Assembly: GCA_943704415.1 (NCBI GenBank)
Contig: CALSCO010002389.1
Location: forward strand, 1-45,397
From: Parvularia atlantis
Taxonomy: Eukaryota; Opisthokonta; Rotosphaerida
Length of the DNA stretch: 45,397 nucleotides
Direction: 5' to 3'
Both the position numbers and the translations under genes were made by a program. The notes under the pieces were generated by a model. It ran no database searches, was not told the DNA's origin, and saw nothing but the letters and a program-made list of their open reading frames with translations. Of this stretch, positions 1 through 12,223 are shown in pieces (the first letter of the stretch is position 1; the number at the start of each line of letters is the position of its first letter).

Positions 1-1
1 C

Positions 2-975
2 GTGGCGCGGCTGAAGACGCTCGAGGAGCAGCCGATCAACGACGAGCCGCTCGTGGCGCAGACGACGGCGGTGGTGTTTGGACCGCAGCCGACGGTCGAA
101 GCCGTGCTCAAGGCGGACGCGAGCAAGCTGGGCCAGGTCAAGATTGTGCCGCTGCGAGGGCCAGCGCCGCAGCTCGCACCCGCTCGTCCGGCACGCGACT
201 ACCGCACGCTCGGCCAGCCCGTGCGCACAATCGGCAACGGCACAGCGGGCAACGCGGCTGGACAGTTCAACAGCCCGCATGGCGCCACCTTCACAGCGCA
301 AGGCCAGCTTGTCGTCGCTGACTGCAACAACAGTCGCCTGCAGTTCTTCTCGCCCAACGGGACACATCTGCGCAGCGTGGCGACATCGGGACAGCCGTGC
401 GGCGTCGCCGTTGCGCGGAGTGTTAGCATCTGGGTGGCGCTTTATAACGCAAACCGTCTCGAGTTGATCAACGGCGAGACGGGCGCGGTCGAGCGCACGA
501 TCAACTGCGACAGGCCCTGGGGCGTGCATGCGCTGGACGACGGCTCGCTGCTCGTGGGCTGCTGGGACGCCAACAAGGTCGTGCGCTTCGGTGCCGACGG
601 CTCACAGCGCTGGTCGTCGACCGGCAGCGGCTTCGACAACGCGCTCGGAGTGGTGGCCATCCCGGACGCGCAGCTCGTCGTCTGCTGCGATTACGTCAAC
701 AACCGCCTGCAAGTGCTCTCGCTCGAGACGGGCCAGTTCATTCGCTTCATCGGCCAGGGCCAGCTCAACAGCCCCAGCGGCCTCGCCTGGGACGCGGTCG
801 CGCGCGTGGTCGTCGTGGGCGAACACGACAAGCTGTCGGCCTGGACGATCGGGGCGAGCGCGTGCACGTCTGGGCGCAGGGCCTGATCAGCAGCTACGAC
901 CACGTCGCCATCTCGCCCGTTGACGGCATTGTCGCAGCCGTCAGCAATGGACACCACATGGTCCACTTGTTTTGA
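2..975 (+). CDS. NHL-repeat protein, C-terminal part (5' end outside window)
   Basis: The reading frame is already open at base 2, so the start lies upstream of the window. About 290 residues remain. From about residue 70 onward the protein is a run of NHL-type beta-propeller blades, each with a pattern like 'FNSPHGATFTAQGQLVVADCNNSRLQFF' that is best read as PHG, then LVVAD, then NxRLQxF. Four or five blades are visible. Such propellers bind RNA or protein, for example in TRIM-NHL proteins; no RING or B-box is visible here because the N-terminus is missing. Near base 845 the propeller pattern jumps to another frame, which continues as RVHVWAQGLISS and ends in HMVHLF at the stop at 973-975. 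Either a 44-nt intron (about 807-858, poor donor) or a one-base slip would explain this. The propeller assignment is firm; the cellular role is unknown. It converges on adenosine kinase with 43 bp between stops. Confidence 0.7.
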
Positions 976-1018
976 GCCTGTTTTGTTGTGTACGTGGTCG
1001 CCCTTGCACAACGCTCAC

Positions 1019-2323
<1,305 letters not shown>

Positions 2324-2507
2324 CGTTCAGCGCGCGTCCACGTGGCGGGTGGCGTCACTGATCTGGGCGTTTCCAGACGCGCCTCGAACGCCACATTTTT
2401 CGCGAGAATCGCCGCGGCCGTCACCACCAACTCACGCGCCCGCCCTTCGCAGCCCGCGCCGCTCCCTCCGCCGTCCTCCGCTCCCGACACAGCCCGCAGC
2501 CGCAGAG
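2324..2507. promoter_or_regulatory. Shared promoter region between adenosine kinase and UPF0658 genes
   Basis: These 184 bp separate two divergent start codons, so both promoters must lie here. The half next to the + strand gene is C/T-rich (about 2430-2500) with runs such as CCGCCGTCCTCCGCTCCC. No TATA box was seen. The role is inferred from position. Confidence 0.5.
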
Positions 2508-4221
2508 ATGGGCGTCCTGGACGTGCGTCGCGCGCGGGGGGATCCCACGCGGGCCGCGCGCTGACCGCCTGCGCGCGCCGCCGACAGACCTTCCCCAAGC
2601 TGTCGCAGTTCGGGCAGGCGCACCTGTGGTCGTCTGTGATCATGGCGGTCATCGTCATCAGCATGCAGGCCGCCATCGCCGGCCTGTTCGTCGCGCAGAT
2701 CGACCTCGGCGCAAACCAGCAGGTGCGGTGCGCGCCGTGTGCGGCGTGTTGCACGCCCGGCCAACGCGATTGCGCCGCGCGCAGAGAACACCAGAAGGCA
2801 AGACGCTGCTCTACCCGGACTACTGCGACACGACGGGCTCGGCACGTGGCGCGCGCGTGCCCGCATGGGCGGGCGGGGCGCTGACCGCGTGCCCGGCACA
2901 GGTCCTGTCGGAGAACAACGCGCGAAGCATCATGGTCTACCTGATCATCTTCATCCTCGCGCAGGTCTTCCAGTTCTACATCGTGCTTGACGCGGTGCGC
3001 GCACACGGACGCCGCACCCCCAGCCTCGGCCCTGAACCGCCGCCGCCGCCGCCGCCCCGCAGCTGTGGCAGCAGAACACGATCCAGATCATCATGCACGT
3101 GGTCTTCATCGTCGCCTGCGGCGCCTACAGCGTCATCCAGTACTTCCAGATCCGCGACCTGCTCAACCCGTGCCTGCTCAACATCGCCTTCCGGGACTCG
3201 AGCACGCTCGACTTTAGCGTGAGCGCGTGCAACGCCGGTGCGGCCGCCCCTTCCGCGCACTTCGACGTCGCTGACCTCCGCGTGCGCGCCATTCCCCCCA
3301 CGGCAGCCTGCCAGCTGTTCAGCATGCTCGTGCCGTTCATCGGCGTGTGCATCGCCGTCCTCGCCTTCTTCTTCCTCGTGTACTGCTTCCTCGCCTTTAA
3401 GCTGTACCTCGAGTTTGGCTGGAAGATCTACAAGAAGATCGGCGCGGCGCCCGAGATGCGCGGTGCGCTGCCCCCAGTCCGCCACGGGCGCGGCGGGCAC
3501 TGCGGACGCGCTGACGCCGCGCGGTCGCAAAAACAGCGATGTACCGCGGCTTCCACGTCTACATCATGTTGCTCAAGCTCGACTTTTTCTTCTTCGAGGC
3601 CTTCGCGATCCAGTTCCTCTACCTCGTCCTGCGCCCGACCGACCCCGAGTTTGGCCTGACCATCGCCGCTATCATCCTGGCCCTGCCGATCGTCTACCTG
3701 GCGTACCTGATAGTGCGCGCATGGCTGGTTTTCTTGCGTGTGCAGCCGCGCTCACGCCAGCCCGCCAGGTCTGCAAGGAGAACATGTGGGGCATGATCGC
3801 GTGGTTCTGCCTCCTCATGTCCATTTCGGCCTACTACCTCTTCAAGATCATCCGCATCTACACGCCCTCGCAGGCGGCCAAGTATATCGGCTCGGGCCGC
3901 TTCCTGACCCTCTTTGGTGCGCACGAGTGGAGGAGTGCGCTGCTGCTGCTGCTGCTGCTGCTGACGGCTCGGGGTGTGCCGCGCCGCAGCCGCGCTCGGC
4001 CTGCTCGTCACGCTGCTCTCGGCGTTCACGTCGGTCTACGTGTGGAAGAACTTTGGCAACGGGCTCAAGCCGTACCGTGCGTTTCTTGGTGCTGCCGCCT
4101 CGCACGAGGGCACAGGCTGACGCGCGCCCCGGCGCCCGGCGCAGTCAACTCGGACGAGCCCGCGTCGCAGCGCAACTCGGTCGCGCTCGAGGAGCCGAAC
4201 CGCAAGCGCATCGAGATGTGA
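2508..4221 (+). CDS. UPF0658-type Golgi multi-pass membrane protein
   Basis: The spliced product has about eight hydrophobic helices, in order around SSVIMAVIVISM, YLIIFILAQVF, IIMHVVFIVACG, VPFIGVCIAVLAFFFLV, DFFFFEAFAIQFLYLV, FGLTIAAIILALPIVYLAYLIV, WFCLLMSISAYYLF and GLLVTLLSAFTSVYVW. The FGLTIA block, the FEAFAIQFL block and the closing WKNFGNGLKPYL strongly resemble the fungal UPF0658 Golgi membrane family from memory; its molecular function is unknown. The start ATG at 2508 gives MGVLD and is followed at once by an intron that leads into TFPKLSQFGQ. The tail after the last helix is short and polar and ends EEPNRKRIEM. Several introns were placed, including one at 2842-2901 that needs a GC donor and one about 3918-3990 that holds eight CTG units. 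Family call is good; biochemical role is unknown. Confidence 0.75.
3940..3963 (+). repeat. (CTG)8 microsatellite inside an intron
   Basis: Eight perfect CTG units lie in an intron of the UPF0658 gene. The last unit runs into the GCTGAC branch-like motif of that intron. Confidence 0.9.
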
Positions 4222-4473
4222 GCGCAGCGCGCACGCACCTCCGCACCCCGTAAATCTCTTTCCCCCCTCCCGTCGACTACACCTTTCATCCCGCACTCTG
4301 CTCCGCCGACGCGGCTGCCTCCGCGCGAGGACGGCGTGCCTGCGCCCCCTACACACCCTCTTTGACTAAGTTTCCCCTTGGTTTGTCCTTCGTTCGCACC
4401 CCTCCCGCTCTTCAGTCCCCACCGCACCCGCGCCTGTACAGTTTGCTCGCGCCACCCAAAAGCTCGGTTCGCG
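4222..4473. promoter_or_regulatory. Pyrimidine-rich spacer upstream of the uracil-DNA glycosylase gene
   Basis: This 252-bp tandem intergenic stretch holds the 3' UTR of the UPF0658 gene and the promoter of the next gene. It is clearly C/T-rich on the + strand (for example about 4256-4290 and 4362-4420) and less GC-rich than the coding DNA. No exon, RNA gene or TATA box was recognised. Confidence 0.4.
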
Positions 4474-6031
4474 ATGGATGTGAGCGACATGCTCGAGGGC
4501 GAGTTTGCCACGGAGCTCGGCCCTCTGCTGGCCAAACAGGTGTGCGCCGGGCGTCGCGCGCTGCCGCCGCCGCCGATGCCCGCACGCGCGCGCGCGCGCG
4601 CGCAGCCCAACGTCGAGCGCTACCTGGGCAAGATCCGCCCGTGGACGATCCCGTCGCGCTGGAACACGTTTGCGGCGCTGCGTAGCCACGAGCCGCACGA
4701 GTGGAAGTGCGCGATCATCGGCCAGGTGCGCGCGGCCGCGCGACAATTTGCGTGCGCTGACGGGGCGCGCGCGCGTCTCTTGCAGGACCCGTACCCGCGC
4801 GAGGAGTCGGCCATCGGCATCGCGTTCAACGACGGCGCGATCCGCAAGGTGCGCGCGCGGACTGGTCGCGCCACCCGGACGTCTCACGATGCGCGCGCGC
4901 GTAGTGGACCGACTCGCTCAACCCGTCCTTCCTCAACATTGCCAAGAGCGCGCTCGCGCAGGCCACGGGCTTCGACGCGTCGTGCGTGGCGCGGCGTGCG
5001 CTGCCGCACGCGGTCGATCTGAGCGGCGGCGCGCAGGAAGGATATCAAGGAGTTCCGCAAGGCCGTGGCCGCGTGCGCGCCGTAGGCCGTGCGCCGTGCG
5101 CTCGCCCGCTCACGCCGTCGTGCCCGCCAGCGCCGGCTTCCCGCAGCCGCCCGAGTGGTTCGAGGCGACGCGCAACGAGGGCGTGCTCTGGCTCAACACG
5201 TCGCTCACGTTCAGCAGCAAGGCACGGGCCCCGGCACCTGCACCGGCGCGTGCGGCCCGTCTCACGGCGCCGCGCAGGAGATCGACGAGCTCAAGCGCCA
5301 CACGGCGTTCTGGGAGCCCATCATCAGGGGCATCTTCGAGGTCATCATCCGCGCCAAGAAGGCGCGCCTGCCCAACAACGGCCTTGTCGTCGTCATGTGC
5401 GCGCGCTGCCTACCAAAGCGAACGTGCTGCTCAATGCTGCGCAGGTTCGGCGGCTACGCGCAGAAGCTCAAGCCGATGGTGCGCACGCTAGATCCGCGCG
5501 CCGTGAGAGACTAGAACGCGTGCGCACGTCCAGATCAACCGAGTCAATAAGGCCAGCGCGCCCGAGCTCCCGCTTGTTTTTGTTGAGACGAACCACCCCG
5601 CCGCCACGGGCGAGGCCATCAAGCAGTTCCACGAGAAGAACGCGTTCCGCCAGGTCAATGAGGCGCTCACCAAGTTCGGGCTCAGCCCGATCGACTGGTC
5701 GGGCCGCTCGGCTGGCGGCGCCGGCAAGTCGACCTCAGCGTCGGCGTCAGCGTCGGCGTCAGCGTCGGCGTCGTCGGCCTCGCTGGCCAGCACGGTCGCC
5801 GAGGCCGCGCCGTCGACCGAGACCGTCGCCGCCACGCCGCCCGCACCCGCCAAGCCGGCCGCGAGCAAGAAGCGCGGCGCTGCTGCCACGACCGCACCCG
5901 CCGCTACTGCTGGCGAGGTGTGTGCTTGCGCGCGACCGGCGCCCGCCCGTGCTCACATCGGCCTGGCGCGCGTGCAGGAGGAGGACAAGGCGCCGCCGGC
6001 CAAGCGTGCGCGCAAGGCCAAGGCCACCTGA
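4474..6031 (+). CDS. Uracil-DNA glycosylase, poxvirus-like variant
   Basis: It would remove uracil from DNA to start base-excision repair in the nucleus. The spliced protein (about 345 aa) carries the family-1 landmarks: water-activating motif GQDPYP with Asp about 63, then SAIGIAF, then the NPSFLNIAKS block, GVLWLNTSLTF, VVVMFGGYAQKL where most members have LWG, and the DNA-intercalation-loop position NHPAA with His about 223. DPYP instead of DPYH, HPAA instead of HPSP, and the ending FGLSPIDWSG recall poxvirus D4-type enzymes more than human UNG. The C-terminus adds a Ser-Ala repeat (about 5735-5785) and basic clusters KKRG and AKRARKAKAT, likely a nuclear signal. About nine introns were placed; 4726-4784 splits the motif between Q and D, and 5222-5277 uses a GC donor. 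ATG at 4474 starts MDVSDMLEG. Enzyme class is secure; activity of this variant is not shown. Confidence 0.85.
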
Positions 6032-6104
6032 GTGCCCCGCGTTGTCGGCCTTGACGGCGCTTGTTTTGCTTCACTTTTTCTCTCTCTTTGCGTTGGAAGA
6101 AATG

Positions 6105-9100
6105 CTACACCTGCAGCGCGTCAGCGCCGTTGCCGTCGTCCTCCAGGATTTCCTGCAGCGGCCGGGAACGCTGCCACGAGCGCGGGTACTGGTACGCCTT
6201 CTTCTTGGGCGTCTTGCCCGTGGGTAGATCGACCTGCGGGCCGCGAGCGTGTCAGCGCACAGTGGGAGGCTGGCGAGAGCGCACCGCGATCTTGTGCCGC
6301 ACGGCCGTCGTCGTCTCGTTGCTCAGGAGGCCGAGCTGCTGCACGACGTCGTCGGCCGCGGCCATCTGCCGGCTGTCGGCCTCGGTCACCTGCGCACTCC
6401 CGCAATCAGCGTCACGCAGCAGAGCCGGCGCTCACGCGCGCGCACCTGCTCGCTGATCGTGCCCGCGAGCCCGGTCGACGCGGCCGTCTGCGTTGCAAGC
6501 GCGTCGGCGAGTGCAGCTGTGTCGTCGCCCGTCTGCTTCTCCAGCTGTGCGATCGACACGCCGACGCCGCCCAGCCGCTCAGCCACGTCTGCGTGCAGGC
6601 CGTTGAGCGCGCTGTTCTCGTCGTCCGCCAGGCGCGCCATCGCGTCGTGCACTTGCGTCTGCAGGGCCGCGACCGCGCCGTGCATCTCGCCAGCCGTGCC
6701 CTTGGCCGCCCGTACGCCCGCACCACACTCTCTGCGCAGCTGCTCGAGCACCGCGCTCGCCGCCATGCCCTCGCGCTGCACGCGCCCGTCCAGCGCCGCC
6801 ACCGAGCCCTCGATCGCGCCGACGTGCTGCTCCGCCACGGCCGCGAGCTGCGCCGCCTGGCTGGCTGCGTCGGCGTTGTGCCGCACGAGCTCGCCATCGG
6901 CCGTCGCAAAGAGCGCCGCGTCCTCGTCGTTGAACGCGTCGAGCATCGATGCCATCGCCGCGAACTGTCACTGCAAGTAAGGACACGCCTCGCAGCAGCG
7001 CACACGACGACGCACCAGCTTGGCGCGCTGTGCCTGGCGCTGCGCGGCGTGCTGCTGCGCCACGCGCTGTGCCATCACACCCGTCTTGTCCAGCGCTGCC
7101 GTCTGCGCGGCCTGCTGCTTGCGCAGCAGCTATGCCAGGCGACGCATCAGCGATGCACGCCACCAGGGACGCGCGACGCACCTCGCGCAGCTGCGACACC
7201 GTCACCCTCGTCTCGTCTGCGGCGGCGGTTGAAGCGTGCGCGAGCGCAGCAGCAGCAACTGACAGCTCGTTAACAAACGCTGCAGTCTGCGCGCTCGTCG
7301 TCAGACACGTAAGGGCAGTGAACCGCGCGTGCCTGCTGCTCGAGCGTGCCAAGACGGCCGGACACGGTCGCGAGCATCTGCGCAACGGCAGCTGCTGTGC
7401 CGGCGTGCGCCGCCTCCACCTGCTCGAGGTGCGTCGCGGTCGCAGCCGCTGCTTGCCTGCACGCGAGACCGCATTGTGAGCGCAGGTGGCAAACAGCAGA
7501 GCAGCGGCGTACCGCACAGCCGTGCCATGGGTGACAACGAGCGCATCAAGCAAGCCACGCACGTCCGCGCCGACGGCACCGACCCACTGCTGCAGCCCGT
7601 CGATCTGCGCCCGCGACTCGGCCATCGCCTGCGCACGACGCGTCAGTGGCCACGCCGCCGGCAGCCGCGTGCACCTGGCTGTGCTGGGCGGCAAAGCCGC
7701 TGACCGTCGCGAGCACCGTCTGCAGGCGCGCGCCATGCTCGCGTGCGTGCGCGTCCACGGCGCGCTTGAGCGCCACGGCCTGCTCGTCCACGCGCTGCTG
7801 CAACTCGCCGAGCACGCCGCGGTTCTGGTTCTCGATGTTGGCCTTGCGGTCTGCGCGCACGTGTCAGAGACAGAATAAGCTGTGGAGAGCGCGCACCGAT
7901 CTTTTGGTGCAGGCCCGAGATGTCGTCCACGGTTGCGTCCACCGTGCCCAGCAGCGTCTCGGCCACGTGGTGCAGCTGCTGCTCGACGCGCGTGTGCTCG
8001 GCGACCTGCATCTCGCGGCGACGCAGCTCGACGCTCGTGCGCTCCAGCTCGCGCTCGATCTCGGCCGCCCTGCACGCCAACGTCAGTGGCCGCACCGGCG
8101 CACAGCACGCTTGCTCACCGCTTCCGCGACTGGGTCAGCTGCATCTGAGCACACGCACGCGTCAGTGCCGGGGCGTGTGCGCGCGTGCGAGGCCGCACCT
8201 CAATGTCGCCGAACGTCTTGCGCGTCTGCACGAGCTCGTCCTTGGTGAGCGTGAACGTCTTCTCGAGCTGACAGTAGCGCAGTCAGACGCGATGCGGCAG
8301 CGGCGAGCGACGTGCCTGGCCGAGCTGCTCATGCTTGAGCTCGATCGCGAGAATGTAGTCCTCAATCTGCTGCTTCTGCGTGCGCAGCGTCTCCTCGATC
8401 TCCTTGTGGTGCTCGGGGCTCATGTAATAACCGTTCTTGGCCTGCGTGGCCTGCATGCACCGCACACACACACACGTCAGACGCCGCGCGGCGTAACAGC
8501 GCGCAGGCATGCGCAGGCACGCGCCTGCAGGTCGCTCTTGAGCCGCTCGATCTCGGTCGCGTATTGCTGGATGATGGCCTTCTTGGTCACGCACTGGTTG
8601 ACCTCGGGCCGGTTGCGGATGTTCTTGGCGCGGTGTGCGTAGTCGAGCGTCGAGAGGGTCTCGTCGAAGCTGCCCTTGGACGGCGAGATGGTCGCGATAA
8701 TGCACGTCTTGGTGCGGCCGCCGAGCGAGTCCTGCAGTAGGCGCGTGAGCTTGCTTTCGCTGCGCGCGTGCAGTCTCGTGTCAGGGCGGCGCGAGGGAGT
8801 GGCACGCTCGTGCGTGCGCACCGGTAGGGCACGTGCGGCGCCTTGTCAACAAGCGCGTTGATGACCCGGCCGAGCGTGAGCAGCGACTGGTTGATAGCGC
8901 AGGCCTCGCGCGCGCGCTTGTTCTCCGCGCCCGACTTGCTGATGTTTTCCGAGCCGGCCAAGTCGACGAGGTTGAGCTTGCCAATCTGTGTTGGCGCGCA
9001 CAAGCGGTCAGGCGTGGCGGGCGGGGCAGGCGGTCGTGGCTCAGAACGCGCCTTGAGCAGGTCCTCGCCCTTGGGCGTGATGTGCACCGTGATGGAGAAG

Positions 9101-10104
9101 ACGCAGTGCGAGCGACTGCGTGCCGCGTCAGCACCGACAAGCGCGCGTGGAAGGAGCGCGCACGGCACCTCGAGTTGGGGTTGAGCGCGGTCGCAGCGAC
9201 GCGGCGCTTGTTGGAGCCCATCTGCATAATCTGGATCACGTCCTTCGCGTTCGACACGAGCACCTCCTCCACGCCCTGGATCACACAGCCCTTGCTCTTG
9301 GGGTCGTCGAAGATGCGCAGCTTGCGGTTGTCGTCCTCGGGCGAGAGCAAGTCTCGGACCTCCTCGTTGTATAGCTCGACCTGCGACACTCGCACCGAGA
9401 ACTCGTCATCCTGCGCGCCCAGCGTCGCGAAGAGGTGCTCGAGCGTGCGCGGGATGATGCCCGCGTCCGGGTTGTCGCCAATGGATGAGCACTCGTCGAT
9501 GCGCGCGCCCTCCATCGTGTGCGTCTTGCCCGTGCCGGTCTGGCCGTAGCTGCGGCGCGCGTGAGACTGCGCGCACATCGGCATGCGTCGATGACGGACG
9601 CACGCGAAGATGGTGCAGCTGTAGCCCAGCAGCACCTCGCGCACGATCGGCGCGACCACGTCGTTGTACACGTCCGTCTGCTTCGAGTCGGGCCCAAACA
9701 CCTGCCGCGCCCCGTGCGCTTGTCAGCCTTCTTGTGCACGAGCATCTGGTCGTGCGCACCCGGTCGAACGTGAACGTGCGCGTCGCCTGCACCTGCTGCA
9801 CGGCCACCTCGCGCCGCAGCGGGTCGCACCGCACCACGCCCGCCTCCTTGTCGGCCAGCTCCTTGAGACTCGGCGGCCTGCGCGGCGCCCGGTGCGCGCG
9901 TTGGACGGCGCAAACGACGTCGAAACCGACGCACCGGCAGCGCACGACGACCTGGATGTTTGTCTCGCCGCCGCCCGCGCCGTGCTTGCCCGCGCCACCC
10001 GCGCCGCCCGTCAGTGCCTGCTGCGTCGCCCGCGCCGCCAGCGCCGCCGCCACCGCGGCCTCGGCGCGGCCCGTCGCCGTCGTCGGCGCCGTTGCGTCCA
10101 TCAT
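6105..10104 (-). CDS. KIF11: Kinesin-5 (BimC/Eg5) mitotic motor
   Basis: A plus-end motor that forms tetramers and slides antiparallel spindle microtubules apart. The N-terminal motor contains VVVRCRPPS, P-loop [24 protein letters not shown], switch [13 protein letters not shown] (split by an intron), switch [21 protein letters not shown], then [20 protein letters not shown] and [17 protein letters not shown], all typical of kinesin-5. A neck with [11 protein letters not shown] and a long, intron-cut coiled-coil stalk (about 6250-8300) follow. The tail has a BimC box, [16 protein letters not shown], with the Thr that CDK1 phosphorylates in this family. The start is the ATG pair at 10099-10104, giving an Ala-rich leader before the motor; the stop is at 6105. 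Stalk exon edges were not all fixed. It converges on the uracil-DNA glycosylase gene with 73 bp between stops. Confidence 0.93.
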
Positions 10105-10171
10105 CCGTAACGGTCTGCGCAAGTTTTGAACACAAAAGGGGGGTGTTATGGTAGCAGCTTTGCCGTGAACG

Positions 10172-11994
10172 TCACAACCCGGCGCCGCTGTCGTCGTCGT
10201 AGTCGTCGCCCGCACCCACGGCCTGGTGCTGGTGCTGGTGCTGCCCCGGGTGTGCAGGCGGGTGGCGATCGTGGTGGCGCGCGTGCTCGTGCCGCCCGCC
10301 GACGCGCAGCGATGCGTGCTTCGCCCCCGCCGGCTCGGCCGCCAACTCGGCCGCGAGCAGCGCGCGCGGGAAGAGCGGCCGCGTCACGACCTGCAGTGTC
10401 GTCGCAAGCATCTGCGCCTGTGCGCGCGTGCGAAGGGAAGCGTGAGCAGCTGCCGCATCCACGGCCGCTTGCGACGCACCGGGAAGAGCACGGGCGCGAG
10501 CAAAAAGTGCAGCAGCTGCCGCGACGCGCGCACGAGCGTCCACTGCACGTACGGCTCGCTCAGCGCCGAAGGCGGCGGCGACGAGAGCCCTGCGCACGGC
10601 GCGCCGTCTCCCACATCAGTGCGAGCCGGTGCGGGACGGCGTGCCGCGCCCGCACCGAGCGACGTCTCAACGGCCGATAGCCGGTGGCGCACGCTGCGCT
10701 CGAGATCGGTGCTGCGGTCCTCGACGGTCTTGACCGCGCGCAACAGCTGCGACAGGATCGGCTTGATGACGTCCTGTGACGCACCGTCGTCAGCAGCAGG
10801 GGTGGTGGTAAGGCGGTGGCGCGCACGGCACCTGCACGTCGATCAGCTCCTGCTGCGAGACGACGCGCGTGCGCAGCGAGTCGAGGCGGCGCTCGAGCGC
10901 TGTGATGCGCGTCTTGAGGCTCGCGACCTCCTGGTGCGGGTAGTACAGCCGCTGCTGCACGCTGCGGATGTGCGTCCGGGCGAGGCCAAACAGCAGCTGC
11001 CGGCCGCCGCGCGGTCAGCACGACACGGCCACGGCATACCACGGTGCAGCGCAGTGCGCACCTGCAGCGGGCTCACGCTCGCGCACAGCACAAACAGGAC
11101 GATGTTGAAGTCGTGCAGCACGCGCCCGTATTGCGGGAAGCCCGAGCGGTACAGGCGCAGGGCAATGCCGATGAGGAACGGCACAACGCAGACGATCTGG
11201 AGCGAGCGCGGCACGTCAGCCTGGCCGGCGGGCAGATGCACGCCAGCGGGCACGCGCCATCAGGAAGACGCGCTCCATTGTGTGCAGCTCGCGGATCGAG
11301 CGCTCGTCCCGCCCGACCGCGTCGACGTCGCCCTGCGCCTCCACGCGCGCCTGGTGGTACTGGTAGTAGAGCTCCCAGGGCACTGGTGCGCGCGGTCAGC
11401 GGCGGTGCTGTGCGGCATGGCATGGCTCGCACCCTTGATGGCCTTATAGATGAGGTACGCGACGACGACCGTCAGGAACACCTCGGCCAGGACATCGCCA
11501 CCGCCGAGCAGGTACGACAGCGCCGTGGGCAGGGCGCCGAGAAACACGGGCGTCATGTACGGCTTGGAGCTGCGTGCGCGCGCGCGCGTTCACCGTGAGC
11601 AGCCGTGCGGCCAACGCGCCGGGGCATTCGGCCACCTGCTGTCGCTGTCCGACTGCCCCGTGACGGCGCCTGAGGCCGAGGGCGACGCGTCGGGCGTGGC
11701 AGCGGTCCGCCCTGTGCGCGCGCCGTGCCACGCGCGTGTCCCGCCGCCACCCGTGCCGGTCACGCCACCGCCGGCGCCAAGGCCGAGGCCGATGTGCAGC
11801 TCGTCGAGGCGCGTGTCGCGCTGCCGTGCCGCGGCCGCGGCCGCCTCGAACGCGCCGTGCTTGTCGCCGAGCGGCGCGGGCGACGACGCGGCGCTGGCTG
11901 CGGACGAGGCGGGCGAGACGCTCGACCGCGCACTGCTGCTGCTGCTGCTGCTGCTGCCGGGCGTGGACACGGCGGGCGACGACGTCGGCGCCAT
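10172..11994 (-). CDS. Uncharacterised membrane-anchored coiled-coil protein
   Basis: I do not recognise a named family, though the layout recalls an uncharacterised fungal membrane protein family. The spliced order is: a Ser-rich N-terminus (eight AGC codons, then a Gly-rich stretch); a first hydrophobic region around TPVFLGALPTALSYLLGGG and VFLTVVVAYLIYK; KVPWELYYQYHQARVEAQ; a second hydrophobic pair around IVCVVPFLIGIALRLYRSG and VLHDFNIVLFVLCASVSPL; a coiled coil from RSVQQRLYYPHQEVASLK to SQQELIDVQ; a helical part KPILSQLLRAVKTVEDRS; a third hydrophobic stretch QLLHFLLAPVLFP; and a His-rich tail ending DDDSGAGL. Introns follow the local pattern; 11197-11257 needs a GC donor. The ATG at 11992-11994 (MAPTSSPAV) is preferred over longer upstream frames. 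Likely an organelle or ER membrane protein; function unknown. Confidence 0.6.
11933..11956 (-). repeat. (CTG)8 / poly-Ser codon repeat
   Basis: Eight CTG units on the + strand read as AGC serine codons on the - strand near the N-terminus of the membrane coiled-coil protein. Confidence 0.85.
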
Positions 11995-12223
11995 GGTCGC
12001 GTGCGCTGGCTGCGGTGCTGCGCGGCGCGCGCGAAAGTGTTGGCCGGCGCGGGCGGCACGCGGGCGGCACGCGGGCGGGCGGGCGGGCGCAGGCAGCGGC
12101 GCAAGAGGCGTGCGCAGGCGCCCGACAGTGCGTCGCGCCCAAACTGGCACGCAGCCATCGTGGGAATGCACCGCGTGGCTTTCGCCGGCGCGCGCATTCG
12201 CTTTGACAACCGTCGTTCATCGA
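11995..12223. promoter_or_regulatory. Shared promoter region, membrane coiled-coil protein and NSL1
   Basis: 229 bp lie between divergent starts. At 12050-12100 there are imperfect tandem GGCGGGC/GGCACGC units. No further motif was recognised. Promoter role is inferred from position. Confidence 0.4.

Noticed and set aside
4474-6031. Integrated viral fragment around the uracil-DNA glycosylase
   Set aside because: The gene has about nine host-type introns and is flanked by ordinary host genes; no viral structural gene is nearby.
6579-8108. A 509-codon - strand frame in the kinesin stalk region
   Set aside because: It is a different frame from the coiled-coil exons, reads through their introns and is Arg/Ala-rich, so it is a shadow.
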